Source of the DNA: Singulisphaera sp. GP187
GTDB taxonomy: Bacteria; Planctomycetota; Planctomycetia; Isosphaerales; Isosphaeraceae
Direction: 5' to 3'
DNA: 64,000 nucleotides
Assembly (NCBI RefSeq): GCF_900129635.1
Contig: NZ_FSRB01000001.1
Span: 2,643,501 to 2,707,500, forward strand
Positions 1 through 9,429 of the stretch are shown here, in pieces. The position numbers and the translations under genes were made by a program. The notes beneath the pieces were generated by a model that was not told the origin of the DNA, made no database searches, and saw nothing but the letters and a program-made list of their open reading frames with translations. Position 1 is the first letter of the stretch, and each line of letters opens with the position of its first letter.

Positions 1-761
1 AGCAATTCGCCTTCCGGGGAGACGATCGCGGTGAAGCAGCCACCCGAGATCGGTTCGATGTCGCATCCCGTGTCCTGCATAATCCGGGCTTGCTGATCGG
101 CGTCCAGCCAGGCGGTGGCGTTGACGACGAAGCAACCGGATTCCAAGGCGTGTTGGCGGATGTTGACCTGGATCTGTTCGGCGAACCGATCGCCCGCAAA
201 TGAGCCCGGATACATCGCCGAGTGAATCTGCTCGCCGTCGGCCATCAATGCGTAACGGGCCAGGGGGTTGTAATGCTCCCAGCACGCCAGCGAGCCGATG
301 CGCCCGACCGCGCTGTCAACCACGCGCAGTCCGGAGCCGTCCCCCTGCCCCCAGATCAGGCGCTCGTGATAGGTCGGGGAGATCTTGCGACGATGCTGAA
401 TCAGGCTGCCGTCAGCATCAAACAGTAATTGGGCGTTGTAGAGCGTGCCGCCATCGCGCTCGTTGACGCCAATGGACACCACCATCCCCGCTTGCTTGCA
501 GGCCTCGCCGATAGCCAGGGTGGCGGCCGACGGTACGGTGACGGATTGTTCCAGCAACCGGTAGTGTTCCGCGCCCATCTTGTAAGGCGGCTGCACGAAG
601 GAGAAATAGGGGTAGTACGGCACCACCGTTTCCGGGAAGGTGGCGAACTGCACGCCCTGGTGACCGAGGGCGATGATCTGTCGGCAGACCTTGTCCACAG
701 TGCCTTCGCGGCTGTAAAGCACCGGGCTCAACTGCACGGCCGCGGCCTTGATGGTGGGCAT
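1..761 (-). CDS. Nitrilase of the Nit6803 type, 3' end off the window
   Basis: Carbon-nitrogen hydrolase that probably converts nitriles to carboxylic acids and ammonia in the cytoplasm. About 253 residues are present, beginning [20 protein letters not shown]; the C-terminus lies beyond base 1. The Glu-Lys-Cys triad is visible as E44 in [13 protein letters not shown]126 in HRRKISP and C160 in [16 protein letters not shown]. The long stretches I recall as typical of cyanobacterial Nit6803 ([35 protein letters not shown]) make it a true nitrilase branch rather than an amidase. It diverges from the TetR gene starting near 1019, which probably controls it. Exact substrate is unknown. Confidence 0.9.
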   Translation of the reverse strand, partial: MPTIKAAAVQLSPVLYSREGTVDKVCRQIIALGHQGVQFATFPETVVPYYPYFSFVQPPYKMGAEHYRLLEQSVTVPSAATLAIGEACKQAGMVVSIGVNERDGGTLYNAQLLFDADGSLIQHRRKISPTYHERLIWGQGDGSGLRVVDSAVGRIGSLACWEHYNPLARYALMADGEQIHSAMYPGSFAGDRFAEQIQVNIRQHALESGCFVVNATAWLDADQQARIMQDTGCDIEPISGGCFTAIVSPEGEL

Positions 762-1018
762 CGCGAATGTCCTGAATAGTTCATATTGACAAGTTGATTT
801 CAATACATGTGAGCAGGACGTACGAGCCGAGAGCAACCAGGGAGAGGACCCGCCACCGCGGCGGGTCCGCCGTCCCGTCACCGAGAACACCGCTTTGGAC
901 CAACGGGTGACGAACCGTTGCGCCCGTGGCCAAGACCTGGCCTGAAACCATTTGCATTCTCCGCCAACGCCATTTAAGATGTTGAATGACATCCAAATCG
1001 TAGGCATCGGCATTTTCG
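762..1018. promoter_or_regulatory. Divergent promoter region between nitrilase and TetR gene
   Basis: The spacer separates two divergent starts. It is AT-richer than its flanks near 780-812. TTGA and TCAA half-sites lie 10 bases apart around 787-804, on the nitrilase side. A perfect 7-base inverted repeat, TGACATC at 987-993 and GATGTCA at 1018-1024, brackets the TetR start. Either could be an operator, but neither is a strong palindrome. This is inference from layout and repeats only. Confidence 0.35.
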
Positions 1019-1603
1019 ATGTCAATGGAAATCCAAGATTTCGCCGGAAGAGGCGTCGTGAGGAAATCGAGAGAGGAGGCGGCGCAGACCCGCAAGCGGA
1101 TCATCGCGGTCGCGGCGGGCGAGTTCCGCAAGAACGGGATCGTCGCGACCGGGCTCAATGACCTGATGAGGGCCGCCGGACTGACTCACGGCGGCTTTTA
1201 CAAGCACTTTGAGTCGAAGGATCAATTCGTCGCGGAGGCCTGCGCCGCGGCCCTGGAAGCGTTGACCGAGCGAGTGACCGCCGCCGGTTCAGGAGCCGCG
1301 ACGTCGTATCTCACCACCCGTCATCGAGACAATCCTGGCGACGGATGCCTGCTTGCCGCGATCGGCAGCGAGCTTGGCCGGTGTGACGAAACGACGCGAG
1401 CCGTGGCGTCTGACGGCTTGCTGAAGCTCGACGAGATCATGGCGGGGCAGTTCGGCAAGAGTCCGCCCGCGGCCGCGAGACGGCGCGCCCTGGTGGCGGT
1501 CTCGACGACGATCGGCGTGCTGACCCTGTCGCGGCTGGTGACCGCCCCTGAGTTGTCGGCGGAGATTCTCAAGGAGGCGGAGAAGAGCTCGATCAAAGCA
1601 TAA
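1019..1603 (+). CDS. TetR/AcrR family transcriptional regulator
   Basis: DNA-binding repressor of 194 residues, the usual length for TetR. The N-terminal helix-turn-helix occupies roughly residues 20-70: [18 protein letters not shown], then [20 protein letters not shown], a classical TetR recognition segment with the GxxYxHF ending. The C-terminal ligand-binding part (about 80-190) has [15 protein letters not shown], as in YcdC/AcrR-type regulators. An alternative start two codons downstream (ATG at 1025) is possible. It is divergent from the nitrilase gene, so the likely target is that promoter and its own; the inducing molecule cannot be read from the sequence. Confidence 0.9.
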   Translation: MSMEIQDFAGRGVVRKSREEAAQTRKRIIAVAAGEFRKNGIVATGLNDLMRAAGLTHGGFYKHFESKDQFVAEACAAALEALTERVTAAGSGAATSYLTTRHRDNPGDGCLLAAIGSELGRCDETTRAVASDGLLKLDEIMAGQFGKSPPAAARRRALVAVSTTIGVLTLSRLVTAPELSAEILKEAEKSSIKA

Positions 1604-1803
1604 GCGGCCAATCCCTTGGACCTCCGGGCAACCCCCGCGGGGTCTCGGGACTTAAACCACGGCTTGCGCCTCGAATCGCCCAGGCAAGGAAATCGATCAC
1701 CAGCCTGCTCGTCGCCCGCCGCCACAAGGAGTGATTCCTCGTTCGTGACGGCTTGATCCCGGCTCATCGCGGTGCGAAATGGCGGGCATGCGCGACGCGG
1801 ACT

Positions 1804-2472
1804 TCACGGTCCTTGATCGATCCACCCCTCAGCCCCAATCAGTTTGACGAACCGACACCCCATGATCGAGCGACTCTCAGGCCGGCCATTTTGCTTCCGG
1901 AAGAGCATGAGCTCTTGGCTATACTCATCGCCCACGGGCGCCACCAGTCGGCCCCCTTCGATCAACTGATTGAAGAGGGCCGATGGAAACCCAGGCGCCC
2001 CCGCGGTCACCAGGATGCGATCGAACGGGGCTTCGGCCGGCCAGCCGAGGGTGCCGTCGCCGATCAGGTAACGGATGTTCGTCCGCCCGAGGCCATCAAG
2101 GATCGTCCGCGCCCGCAACGAGAGCGTGGCGTGCCGCTCGATGGTGAAGATCTCCCCCTCCTCGGCCATAAGGCTCAGGACGGCCGTTTGATAGCCGCTG
2201 CCGGTGCCGATTTCCAAGACCCGCTCGGTTCCTGTTAATGCGAGTTCCAGGGTCATCACGGCCACCATGAACGGCTGGCTGATCGTCTGGTCGTGGCCGA
2301 TCGGAATCGCCCGATCGTCGAGGGCGAACCGGCGCTCCTCGGGAGGGAGGAACTGCCGGCGCGAGAGTCGGGCGAGAACGTTCAGGAGACGGGGATCACG
2401 GATTCCCCGCTGGCGAACTTGTTGCGCAATGGCGGCGCCAGGGAATGGGTCACGCGGTCTGTGGCTGGGCAT
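1804..2472 (-). CDS. pcm: Protein-L-isoaspartate O-methyltransferase
   Basis: Repairs isoaspartyl residues in damaged proteins by SAM-dependent methylation. The 222 residues match the family size (about 210-230). PCMT landmarks: RQFLPPEERRFALDDRAIPIG, then the substrate loop GHDQTISQPFMVA, and the SAM-binding motif VLEIGTGSGYQTAVL. The C-terminal GGRLVAPVG is also typical. Its start codon lies inside the 3' end of recJ (23-base overlap, different frame), so it is the last gene of the minus-strand run corA-recJ-pcm and is probably translationally coupled to recJ. Confidence 0.95.
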   Translation of the reverse strand: MPSHRPRDPFPGAAIAQQVRQRGIRDPRLLNVLARLSRRQFLPPEERRFALDDRAIPIGHDQTISQPFMVAVMTLELALTGTERVLEIGTGSGYQTAVLSLMAEEGEIFTIERHATLSLRARTILDGLGRTNIRYLIGDGTLGWPAEAPFDRILVTAGAPGFPSALFNQLIEGGRLVAPVGDEYSQELMLFRKQNGRPESRSIMGCRFVKLIGAEGWIDQGP

Positions 2473-4216
2473 GCTCGCTCGCCTCGTCGAGCTGAAAGTC
2501 CTTCACCTCGAGCTGCACTTCGCGACGTCCGTTCCACTCGTTGATCGAGGGGTGAAACACGAACGAACAGAGCGTATTCGCCGTGAGTGACTTGGCCCGA
2601 TCGGCCATGTTCCAGGCAATCGCCTTGACGACCAACGACCCCTGCATCAAGCGAAGCTGAAGATGATTCTTCCGCTCCCCCACGATCCGAGGCTCGCCAA
2701 GCAGACGCACTCCGCTGGCCAGCAGTAGCGGCCGCGGATTGCCCATCCCGTGCGGCTCGAGCATCTCCAGCGTCTCAACCAACTTGGTCGACAGCATCGC
2801 CAGCGGGACCTCGGCGTCAATCGTGAGTGACTTTCGTAATTGTTCGGTGGTCAGCGTCTCGCGGCAATGGAGTTCGAACCGCTCCGCGAACGCGGCGAGT
2901 TGGCCAACCGGAAGCCTGAGACCGGCCGCCGCCGCATGGCCACCGAAACTGATCAGTCCCTCGGCGCATTGGTGAATCGCCTCATACAGGTCGAGACCAG
3001 GGATCGACCTGGCCGACCCTTGCCCCACCTCATCGCCCAGCGCGACCACGACGGCCGGCCGATGGTAGACTTCCGCCAGGCGGCTGGCGACGATCCCGAT
3101 CACCCCGGGATGCCATCCCACTCGCCCCAAGACGATCGCGCCTCGGCTCCCTAATCCCCCTTGCTCCGTGATCATCTGATGGGCTTCGGAGACGATCTTG
3201 TGCTCGAGGTCTTGCCGCTCCTTATTGCACTGATCGAGTTCCCCGGCAATCTTACCGGCCAACTCCACATCGTGGGTCGTGAGCAACTCTACGGCCTTCA
3301 TCGCCCGTTCCAGACGTCCCGCCGCGTTGATCCGAGGGCCCATGTTGAAGCCGATATTTCCAGCCGTCAACTTTCGCTTGCCGAGGCAGCCGGACACCTC
3401 CATCAAAGCGCGGATCCCCTCGGTCGGCTCGGCGTACATCCCGATCAGCCCGCGGCGAACGAGGATCCGATTTTCGCCCTTGAGGGGCACCACGTCCGCC
3501 ACAGTCGCCATCGCGACCAGGCTGAGTGAACAGACGAGGAAATCACGGAGGTGGGGAGACGCCTTCTTACCGTCGCCAAACCCCTTGGCAATCTGCCAGG
3601 CAAGCTTGAAGGCAACCGCCGCGCCACAGAGGTCGCCAAACGGATAGCGGCTGCCTTCGAGTCGAGGATGGACGATCACGTCCGCCTCGGGCAATTCGCT
3701 CCCGACCGTATGATGGTCGGTCACGATGAACTCAACGCCGAGCTCTCGCGCCAGTCGGGCCTCATTCACGGCCGAAATGCCGCAATCGACCGTGACGATC
3801 AGCTCCGCCCGCGACTCCGTTACGAGTCGCCGCAAGGCGTCGGCATTCACCCCGTAGCCTTCTTCGACCCGATGCGGGATGTAGTAATCGAGTTGCTTCG
3901 CACCTGCCAGGCGGAGGCAGTCCCAGAGGATACTGGTGCCACAGACGCCGTCGACGTCATAGTCGCCATAGATCACGATCTTTTTCTGAGCACGGACCGC
4001 CCTGATGATCCGATCAGCCGCCTCCACGACCCCGGGCAGCAACTCAGGATCATGAAGCGACGAGAGTCGCGACTCGAGAAACGCCAGGGCAAGCGTCGGT
4101 TCTTCGATTCCCCGATTCAGCAAAATCTGAGCGACCAGCGGCGGAATGCCCGCGTCACGGCCCAGGGCCGCGGTCCGATCCGGATCATGGGGTCTCAACC
4201 GCCAGCGCGTGCTCAT
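2450..4216 (-). CDS. recJ: Single-stranded-DNA-specific exonuclease RecJ
   Basis: 5'-3' single-strand DNA exonuclease of recombination and mismatch repair. DHH phosphoesterase motifs appear in order: IVIYGDYDVDGVCGTS, VTVDCGISAVNEA, FIVTDHHTVG, HPRL and DLCGAAVAFKLAW. The DHHA1 part has LISFGGHAAAAGLRL, and an OB-like C-terminal domain follows. The ATG at 4216 is preferred over one at 4270 because an AGAGGA ribosome site precedes it and the protein then begins MSTRWRLRPHD, giving 588 residues. It follows corA with a 28-base gap and overlaps pcm downstream, indicating co-transcription. Confidence 0.95.
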   Translation of the reverse strand: MSTRWRLRPHDPDRTAALGRDAGIPPLVAQILLNRGIEEPTLALAFLESRLSSLHDPELLPGVVEAADRIIRAVRAQKKIVIYGDYDVDGVCGTSILWDCLRLAGAKQLDYYIPHRVEEGYGVNADALRRLVTESRAELIVTVDCGISAVNEARLARELGVEFIVTDHHTVGSELPEADVIVHPRLEGSRYPFGDLCGAAVAFKLAWQIAKGFGDGKKASPHLRDFLVCSLSLVAMATVADVVPLKGENRILVRRGLIGMYAEPTEGIRALMEVSGCLGKRKLTAGNIGFNMGPRINAAGRLERAMKAVELLTTHDVELAGKIAGELDQCNKERQDLEHKIVSEAHQMITEQGGLGSRGAIVLGRVGWHPGVIGIVASRLAEVYHRPAVVVALGDEVGQGSARSIPGLDLYEAIHQCAEGLISFGGHAAAAGLRLPVGQLAAFAERFELHCRETLTTEQLRKSLTIDAEVPLAMLSTKLVETLEMLEPHGMGNPRPLLLASGVRLLGEPRIVGERKNHLQLRLMQGSLVVKAIAWNMADRAKSLTANTLCSFVFHPSINEWNGRREVQLEVKDFQLDEASEHAQPQTA

Positions 4217-4244
4217 CCGCCGCTTTCCTCTCGCCCGTGAAGGC

Positions 4245-5297
4245 TTAGAACCAGCCCCGGCGCTTAGCAAAGAGATAGAGGAACCCGGGCATGAATAGCA
4301 TAATCAGACACGACCCCACGAAGAGCGTCCGCTTGGGCATCCAACTGTCGAATTCGAGCGTGCCGCCAAAGAAATTCATTCCAAAAAAACTCGTCAGGAA
4401 CGAAAGCGGCAGAAACATCACTGTAACCAGCGTGAATGCCTTCATGATATCGTTAGTGCGATTGGAGATCGCCGAGAGATAGGTATCCAAGGCTCCGGAA
4501 ATGAGGTCGCGGAGACTCTCGGTAATATCATGGATCCGGACGACATGATCATACACGTCGCGGAAGTAGACGCGATGCTCGGGGTTGACCGGATCGTATT
4601 CGTCACGGGCCAAGCGATTGAGCACTTCACGTTCGGGGGCGAGAATGCGGTGGAGCCGGAGCGCTGATCGCTTGACCTGAAAAATCGCTTGGAGCGTGGT
4701 CGGAGTCGGCCGGTCGAACACCTCGTCCTGCGCGGAGTCGATCGCCTCATCGAGATGCTCGATCGCGGGAAGGTATTCGGCCACGCTCATGTCGAGGACG
4801 TGGTAGAGCAAATGCCCAGCCCCATGCTTGAGCCGGTTCGCCGGGTCCCGTTCGATATTGCGGCGGAGTTGATCAAGGATTTTCAGCGGTTCGTTGTGGT
4901 AGGTCACCAGGTAATTGCGCCCGAGGAACAGGTCGAGCTCGTGGAGCCGAACGCTGTCGGTATCGGGGTCGAAGTCGATGGTGTGAAAGACGATGTAGAG
5001 ATATTCCCCCCAGTCGTCGACCTTGGCGACGTGGGTATCCTTGACCGCATCCTCGATCGCCAGGGGATGAAAGTGGAAAACGCCGTCGAGCAGCTCTTCC
5101 ACCCGGCGATCGGTGTTCTGGGTTTGATCTTCGATCTCGACCCAGAGGGTTCCCTTCGCGTCGTCGAGCGCCTGCGGAATCTGGTCGATCGGCCAATCGA
5201 AATGGATCTGACCGTCGCCGTCCCGGTAAACGACCTTGATCTGGAGGCCCGTGACGCTTTGTCCCGTCGAGACGGTATCGGCTTGCAGCGCACTCAT
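4245..5297 (-). CDS. corA: CorA-family magnesium/cobalt transporter
   Basis: Pentameric inner-membrane divalent-cation channel. The 350-residue protein has a long cytoplasmic N-domain rich in acidic and helical segments, then two C-terminal transmembrane helices. The first ends in the family signature GMN (FLTSFFGMNFFGG). The second is FVGSCLIMLFMPGFLYLFA, followed by a positively charged tail (KRRGWF). ATG at 5297 was chosen over a GTG two codons upstream. It stands between the lipoprotein gene (27-base gap) and recJ (28-base gap) in a run of minus-strand genes; I see no functional link to recJ. Confidence 0.95.
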   Translation of the reverse strand: MSALQADTVSTGQSVTGLQIKVVYRDGDGQIHFDWPIDQIPQALDDAKGTLWVEIEDQTQNTDRRVEELLDGVFHFHPLAIEDAVKDTHVAKVDDWGEYLYIVFHTIDFDPDTDSVRLHELDLFLGRNYLVTYHNEPLKILDQLRRNIERDPANRLKHGAGHLLYHVLDMSVAEYLPAIEHLDEAIDSAQDEVFDRPTPTTLQAIFQVKRSALRLHRILAPEREVLNRLARDEYDPVNPEHRVYFRDVYDHVVRIHDITESLRDLISGALDTYLSAISNRTNDIMKAFTLVTVMFLPLSFLTSFFGMNFFGGTLEFDSWMPKRTLFVGSCLIMLFMPGFLYLFAKRRGWF

Positions 5298-5324
5298 CGG
5301 CACGGATCCCGGGGATATCGAGTC

Positions 5325-5753
5325 TCAAGGACGTTGCAGAGCGGCTTTTTGATCCTTGATCGCTTCTTCGTAGAGATCGATCGCAAGCTCCGAGCGGTGT
5401 TGAGGGATCTTGCGCCTGATCGGGCTGGCGAATGGATGAAATTTGTCGGCCAGATCAGGACCAATCGGTGCATTGACCAGCCCGATTTGATTCCAACCCA
5501 CCGCAACCCGATCGGCCTCGAACGAGCCATCAGGGCGAATGGGCACGGATCGGAGCTTGCCTACCGTCCCGTCCACGGGAATGAATTCAATCCAGCCCTT
5601 CCAGTCCTTCCCGATCGAGCGACTGCCCAGGCGAATTATACCGGAGACCGAGGTCGTCTCGAATCGCTCCGGCCCCAATTCCTCCCGACATCCCGACAGG
5701 AGTAGGCCAAGGATCGCAATCGATTGGCTCAAGGATCGCGGATGCCAACGCAT
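5325..5753 (-). CDS. Putative lipoprotein of unknown function
   Basis: The 142-residue product starts MRWHPRSLSQSIAILGLLLSGC, a signal sequence with lipobox LLSGC, so it should be lipid-anchored outside the inner membrane. The mature part contains a short beta-rich segment (VSGIIRLGSRSIGKDWKGWI, then VRPDGS-like IRPDGSFEADRVAVG) of the kind seen in small planctomycete lipoproteins with a carboxypeptidase-regulatory-like fold. A longer frame to 5849 exists, but only the downstream ATG places the signal peptide at the N-terminus. It lies 62 bases after the GXGXG gene and 27 before corA. No function assigned. Confidence 0.65.
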   Translation of the reverse strand: MRWHPRSLSQSIAILGLLLSGCREELGPERFETTSVSGIIRLGSRSIGKDWKGWIEFIPVDGTVGKLRSVPIRPDGSFEADRVAVGWNQIGLVNAPIGPDLADKFHPFASPIRRKIPQHRSELAIDLYEEAIKDQKAALQRP

Positions 5754-5815
5754 ACCACCGCCCGGGCTTCGAGAGGCCGAGGACCTGGATCGGTGATGAT
5801 GCGCACGGTCGCCGC

Positions 5816-6475
5816 TCATGGCCGATCGTCCGGCTCCCAACCAGTCCATCGGCTAAAATCGAGGAGGACTGCACGGAAGATCGCGAGGTCGCCGACTTCG
5901 ACCGAATCCGCGCCTACGGTCTCGGAAATTAACGGGAGCAGGCGGCCTCCGCGCCGGCCGCGGCCGGCATGGGGACCAAGCTGGTCGCGAAAGGCAAAGA
6001 TCAGCCCCCCCACCTGCCTCTCGCCGGCGAGACGACCGATGGGTCCCAGCATCGCGAGGACGCCGCCACGCTGATTCAGACCGGCACGAGCGCCGGTTCC
6101 ACCGGTGGCGAGGACGGTCCCCCCTTGCTGAGCATACGCCAGGCCCTCGCCCGCGTCCCCCAGGATGAGGATCCGGCCCGCCCGTAGGCCACGCCCCGCG
6201 CCATCCGCGGCAGGCCCGCGACAGACAATCGTCAGGCCCGGAGCATCCATCTCAGCGGCCAGTTCCGGACCCGCGCGTCCCTCCACCTCAACGACCGCGT
6301 TCCAGGCTCCCTTGAGGCCGGCCGCCAGGAACCGCTGGCCCTCGGCGCCGGCGAGACAGACAAGCTTCGCCCCCGAATCCAACCGCTGAACCAGCTCCGC
6401 GTTGATCTTCTCATAGTCGCGGATGTCGGGAACGGAGACGACCGCGGTCTCGCTTGCTGAATCAGGTGGAGTCAT
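5816..6475 (-). CDS. GXGXG-domain protein (GltB C-terminal/FwdC-like fold)
   Basis: A 219-residue protein with the right-handed beta-helix glycine repeats of the glutamate-synthase C-terminal and formylmethanofuran dehydrogenase subunit C families. Successive turns read GRGLRAGRILILGDAGEG, QQGGTVLATGGTGARAG and QRGGVLAMLGPIGRLAGE. It is much shorter than GltB and has no amidotransferase or FMN domain. FwdC/FhcC is similar in size, but no other Fhc subunit is nearby, so I do not call it FhcC. Its start overlaps the stop of the upstream gene by ATGA, implying coupled translation. Confidence 0.6.
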   Translation of the reverse strand: MTPPDSASETAVVSVPDIRDYEKINAELVQRLDSGAKLVCLAGAEGQRFLAAGLKGAWNAVVEVEGRAGPELAAEMDAPGLTIVCRGPAADGAGRGLRAGRILILGDAGEGLAYAQQGGTVLATGGTGARAGLNQRGGVLAMLGPIGRLAGERQVGGLIFAFRDQLGPHAGRGRRGGRLLPLISETVGADSVEVGDLAIFRAVLLDFSRWTGWEPDDRP

Positions 6476-7980
6476 TTGCCGCGAACCGCGCCGGCGACCT
6501 TGGGGTCTTCGGCTCGAACATCGGCAATCTCGGCTTTCAGCGGGAACTGCTTGTCGCCGAACTGATTGTCGTCCGGAACATTCTTGTCGAGGAAGGACTT
6601 CAAGACCGCCACCTTATCGCTCAATTCCTTGGCGTACTTGTCCCGATTCCCCTTGGGAGCCTTGAAAAGTTCGACCGCCGACTTGGCAACGGGCTTGATC
6701 TGATTGCCCAACTGCTCGATGAATCCACGGTTGTTCCCGAGGTTGGGCATCCGGAGCAGGCCCGACTCTCGGGCCCCTTCCACTCCGTAGAAGCTCGGAT
6801 AGATCTGGTAGAGCAAGGGCGCGGCGTAGGACTGGGCCAGCGTGATGTTCGTGCCATAGGTGGCCAGGATCCGCTCGCCGAGCTCGGCGGCAACCTCACC
6901 GCCATAGTAGGCGACGAGTTTGTAATTAAACTTTCCATTCGCGGCACTGACCCGCATCATGCCCAAGGTCCAGGCCGCTTGAGCACGAACTTCGAGCCGA
7001 ACCGCGGGGTCTGCAAGCATTTGCATGGCGGCGGTGGCCATCTCCAGCTTCGCCTGCGCCCGAGGATCGGCGGCCATCCGCAACGCCCCCAGAGCCTCGA
7101 GAGCACGCAATTGCGCGGGCCAGGGCAGGCTCTTATCAGCCAGCCAATCCACCAGGGCATGAGCCGACTTGGCGGTCGCAGTCGTCCCACCAGGGAGATC
7201 CTGGTAGCCTCCGCCCGGGATTTGGAGAATATTGAGCAGGCCCCGTGCCGACCAGATTTTCACCCAAGTCGTCTGGTCCTTGTCATTGAGCTGCGTGATG
7301 AATGTGTCGATCGCGTCGGGGCTTCCCGTCTTCCCAAGGAGGATCGCCGCCTCAAGTCGGGCCAGCAGGTGGTTCTTCAGCAGCTTGGGCGCCACCGACA
7401 GAAGCGCCTCGGTATAAGCTTTGAGGAACGCTGCGTTGTTCGCCCGCTTTGCCAGCTCGATCGGGGTGGAAAGATTGGCGCTGGCGTCACGAAACCCGAC
7501 CGCCGCCGCGGCATTGGGACCCGCGCCTGGATTGGGCGCAATCAATCCATTGATGAACGAACGGTTCGTCAGGTCAGCCGTGTACTTGATCACGTATTTC
7601 TGAATCAGGTCACGGTCGAGCGCCCCACCCTTCGCCATCGCCTCGATTTCGCGGATCTGTCGTGGGTTGAACGTGCCCGAAGGAAGGGGCGTGAACGTGT
7701 TCTCGTTCGCCTTCGTTGCATTCGGATCGACGAAGATCTCCACCGACGCCGTGGTTTCGTGCTCTTTCGCCTCGGCTTGATCCCCAGCCTCCGGCTTTGC
7801 CGCAGGAGCCGCGACCGCTTTCTTCTTGGTGTCGTCGGAGTTCTCGGCCGATTTCCCGGCCTCCGTGAGCGGCGTGGTTTGTTGTGCCTGGAGCGTCAGC
7901 GGAAGGACGCCGAGCAGCACGATCGAAGGCCACACCCACGAGCACCCCCGTGGCATCCTCGGGGCGAGCGCTTTGATCAT
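6472..7980 (-). CDS. Secreted alpha-helical repeat protein, function unknown
   Basis: A 502-residue protein with an N-terminal signal sequence (hydrophobic run WPSIVLLGVLPLTLQAQQ), then a low-complexity Ala/Lys/Glu linker. A long helical domain follows whose segments resemble HEAT repeats (LARLEAAILLGKTGSPDAID, LRALEALGALRMAADPRAQ, EVRAQAAWTLGMMRVS). The likely place of action is the periplasm or paryphoplasm. ATG at 7980 is preferred because AAGAGG lies 9 bases upstream. It heads the minus-strand run down to pcm and overlaps the GXGXG gene by four bases. I do not recognise a named family. Confidence 0.6.
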   Translation of the reverse strand: MIKALAPRMPRGCSWVWPSIVLLGVLPLTLQAQQTTPLTEAGKSAENSDDTKKKAVAAPAAKPEAGDQAEAKEHETTASVEIFVDPNATKANENTFTPLPSGTFNPRQIREIEAMAKGGALDRDLIQKYVIKYTADLTNRSFINGLIAPNPGAGPNAAAAVGFRDASANLSTPIELAKRANNAAFLKAYTEALLSVAPKLLKNHLLARLEAAILLGKTGSPDAIDTFITQLNDKDQTTWVKIWSARGLLNILQIPGGGYQDLPGGTTATAKSAHALVDWLADKSLPWPAQLRALEALGALRMAADPRAQAKLEMATAAMQMLADPAVRLEVRAQAAWTLGMMRVSAANGKFNYKLVAYYGGEVAAELGERILATYGTNITLAQSYAAPLLYQIYPSFYGVEGARESGLLRMPNLGNNRGFIEQLGNQIKPVAKSAVELFKAPKGNRDKYAKELSDKVAVLKSFLDKNVPDDNQFGDKQFPLKAEIADVRAEDPKVAGAVRGK

Positions 7981-8646
7981 GGTCGCCAACCTCTTGGTTA
8001 AACTCGCGGCCCTAACAACCCGGTCGAGTCACGGCCCGAGGCCCACGTTACGCCGGGTCTGGTGCGATAGTCATGTGCGATTGTCGCCACGCAGCCAAGA
8101 CTCTCGGCCGATTGGCCGGGACGTAGATGACCGCGCAACTGGGACGGGAACTGCGGGGACGACTCAACACGCAAATCCACCCGCTTTTGGGGCGGCGTAC
8201 ACGCTGGCTCGACCCGTCGGAACAACAACTCATCTCAAGTTGGTCCAGGTACTTCCATCGAGGAATACCCGCTCCAAAGTTAACCTGCTAATGCCCCCCT
8301 GTCAAGTCAACCAAACCCTCCCGGCCGGGTCTCGACCCCCGCCGGCATCACCCGAGATCAAGAAAAAGTTAAACATTAAACGAATAAACCAGGAAAAGCA
8401 GGGGAAATAGGCATTACCCCTCCTCAGTCCCCTTTCCAGTTGGACGCCCTCAGCGCAATTTCGTTCCCTGGAGGAGTGGGGGAATCGAAGGCGAGACGGC
8501 CCTGTTCGGGGTGGGGGAGTTGTTCCCGAGGGCCATCGCCCGTAGAATCTGGCAATAATCCTCCGGAAACTAGGCCAAGACATGTGGCCCGCGAGCGCCA
8601 TGTAGGGCACGTTGGCTGTTCGGTCGATTGTGGAGATTGCCTGGGT
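7981..8646. other. Gene-free stretch between divergent genes
   Basis: The 666 bases between two divergently read genes show no convincing coding frame. Several antisense frames run through here only because the DNA is GC-rich. An AT-rich patch around 8360-8410 (aaaagttaaacattaaacg) is the best place for promoters. Polypurine and G-rich stretches near 8450-8530 have no recognisable structure. Confidence 0.5.
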
Positions 8647-9429
8647 ATGGTCGAACGCCGTTATATCTTTCCTGGCATCATCGAGCTCAATGTCCAGGCC
8701 AGACGCCGACTTGGGGTGAATATTTACCTCATCGACGGCGGCACGGAGTACGCCTTGATCGACGTCGGCTTCCTCGACGAGCTCTCTGAAGTCCTCGAGC
8801 TGATCCGGCAGATGAATTTCAGCCTTTCCAACTGCAAGATGATCCTGGCGACCCATGCCGATGCCGACCACACTCAGGGTCTGGCGCGGGCCCGCGAGGT
8901 GCTCAAGTGCAAGGTTGCCGCCCACCCCAAGAGCGTCGCCCCGCTCCAGGATGGCGACGAGGTGCTCACCTACGCGCGGATTGACGCCCAGAACATCCAC
9001 ATCCCGATGCCCCGTTGCAAAGTCGATATGACGATCGATGAAGGCGACGTCGTGACGATCGGCGATCGGAAGCTCGAGGTCTGGAGCACGCCGGGCCACA
9101 CCGCCGGTCAGCTCTCGTTCCGGATGGGTTCGCTTCTGTTCTCGGGCGACAACATCTTTCGGGATGGGTGCGTGGGGGTGATCGACGCACACCACGGGTC
9201 GAATCTCGTGGAGTTCATTGCCAGTCTCAAGCGGATTCGCGCCTGCGACGCGGAGTATCTCCTCCCCTCGCACGGTCCGATCTTCCGAAAGGACAACGCG
9301 CTGCTCGACGCCACAATCGCCCGGCTCGAGTCGTACACCCATATGGCCGACTTCGGGACCTGTGCCGTCGATTGGCCGCTGCTCGACGAGTGGGAAGACG
9401 AGCTCGTGCAAGGAAAGCTTAACCTCTGA
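8647..9429 (+). CDS. Metallo-beta-lactamase-fold hydrolase
   Basis: A 260-residue MBL-fold enzyme, probably binding one or two metal ions and hydrolysing a thioester, ester or phosphoester bond. The metal motif is THADADHTQG (H70, D72, D74, H75), a variant of HxHxDH with Asp at the second His. Later ligands are in STPGHTAGQLSF, LLFSGDNIF and LLPSHGP. ATG at 8647 was chosen because GGAG precedes it and homology-like sequence begins there (MVERRYIFPGIIELN). A longer frame to 8440 adds only low-quality sequence. The gene stands alone and the substrate is unknown. Confidence 0.85.
   Translation: MVERRYIFPGIIELNVQARRRLGVNIYLIDGGTEYALIDVGFLDELSEVLELIRQMNFSLSNCKMILATHADADHTQGLARAREVLKCKVAAHPKSVAPLQDGDEVLTYARIDAQNIHIPMPRCKVDMTIDEGDVVTIGDRKLEVWSTPGHTAGQLSFRMGSLLFSGDNIFRDGCVGVIDAHHGSNLVEFIASLKRIRACDAEYLLPSHGPIFRKDNALLDATIARLESYTHMADFGTCAVDWPLLDEWEDELVQGKLNL

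Noticed and set aside
6454-8001. 515-residue open frame on the plus strand
   Set aside because: It lies opposite the 6472-7980 gene, which has a signal peptide and ribosome site. The plus frame has the Arg/Gly/Leu-rich composition of a GC-driven shadow.
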